Assembly (NCBI RefSeq): GCF_040958095.1
Contig: NC_091152.1
Location: forward strand, 17,340,296 to 17,404,295
From: Procambarus clarkii
Taxonomy: Eukaryota > Arthropoda > Malacostraca > Decapoda > Cambaridae
DNA length: 64,000 nucleotides
Reading direction: 5' to 3'
Below, piece after piece: positions 63,873 to 64,000 of this stretch (position 1 is its first letter; every line of letters starts with the position of its first letter). The notes beneath the pieces are model-generated. The model was not told the origin of the DNA and did not search any database. It was given only the letters and a program-made list of their open reading frames with translations. The position numbers and the translations under genes were made by a program.

Positions 63873-64000
63873 TTTACAAATGCCTTAATCTGATAATTTA
63901 TTAATATAAAAGGATGTTTGTTTTTAAATTAGTGATTTAAAGATTTGATGTAAAGGGCTAAGTTTACATATTGTTTAACTGGTAGGTATGATCATTATAA

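Overview
The window looks like decapod crustacean genomic DNA. A freshwater crayfish is my best guess, but this is inference: no species-specific gene is present. The grounds are arthropod-type AACCT/TTAGG runs inside a MITE, many crustacean-style tRNA-derived SINEs, several LINE clades, Penelope-like elements and very long (TA)n tracts. Nearly all of the sequence is repeats at various stages of decay. I find only two credible host genes. Family labels used below are local: CR1-type, J-LINE, K-LINE, D-LINE and I-clade for LINEs; S1 to S6 for tRNA-derived SINEs; H1 and H2 for hairpin-rich retroposons; FB for a foldback element; PLE for Penelope-like elements.

Layout. 1-4.9 kb: a decayed segment present twice (about 2 kb apart), each copy ending in an array of a 63-bp minisatellite. 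5.4-11.1 kb: CR1-type LINE copies in both orientations, including an open 660-codon reverse transcriptase, next to a nest of H1/H2 insertions. 11.1-15 kb: SINEs, one FB copy and old LINE pieces. 15.0-20.6 kb: a two-exon host gene for a secreted, heptad-repeat protein of about 501 aa, whose 3.6-kb intron has collected SINEs, FB and LINE debris. 20.6-27 kb: SINEs and LINE remnants. 27.4-28.4 kb: a single-exon 12-finger C2H2 zinc-finger gene. 29-34 kb: SINEs, a palindrome block and a tandem array. 32.4-41.7 kb: three PLEs with (TA)n tracts and a TTAGG-bearing inverted-repeat MITE. 41.9-47.8 kb: an inverted-repeat structure with arms of about 390 bp around a core of almost 5 kb that is severely T-poor on the + strand. 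47.8-49.3 kb: a broken Tigger/pogo transposase. 49.4-61.7 kb: one J-LINE split by an I-clade LINE, by a TTAA-bounded piggyBac-like element that carries a second, internally deleted I-clade LINE, and by an FB element. 61.8-64 kb: further LINE, PLE and tandem-repeat remnants.

How it fits together. The two host genes show no functional link. The repeats record a layered insertion history: exact target-site duplications of 10-12 bp identify H1 and FB as retroposed units, and the TTAA duplication marks the piggyBac-like element. The features most worth following are the T-depleted core with inverted arms, the H1 element built from consecutive hairpins without a tRNA head, the heptad-repeat secreted protein, and the hammerhead-like hairpins shared by PLE termini and FB elements.
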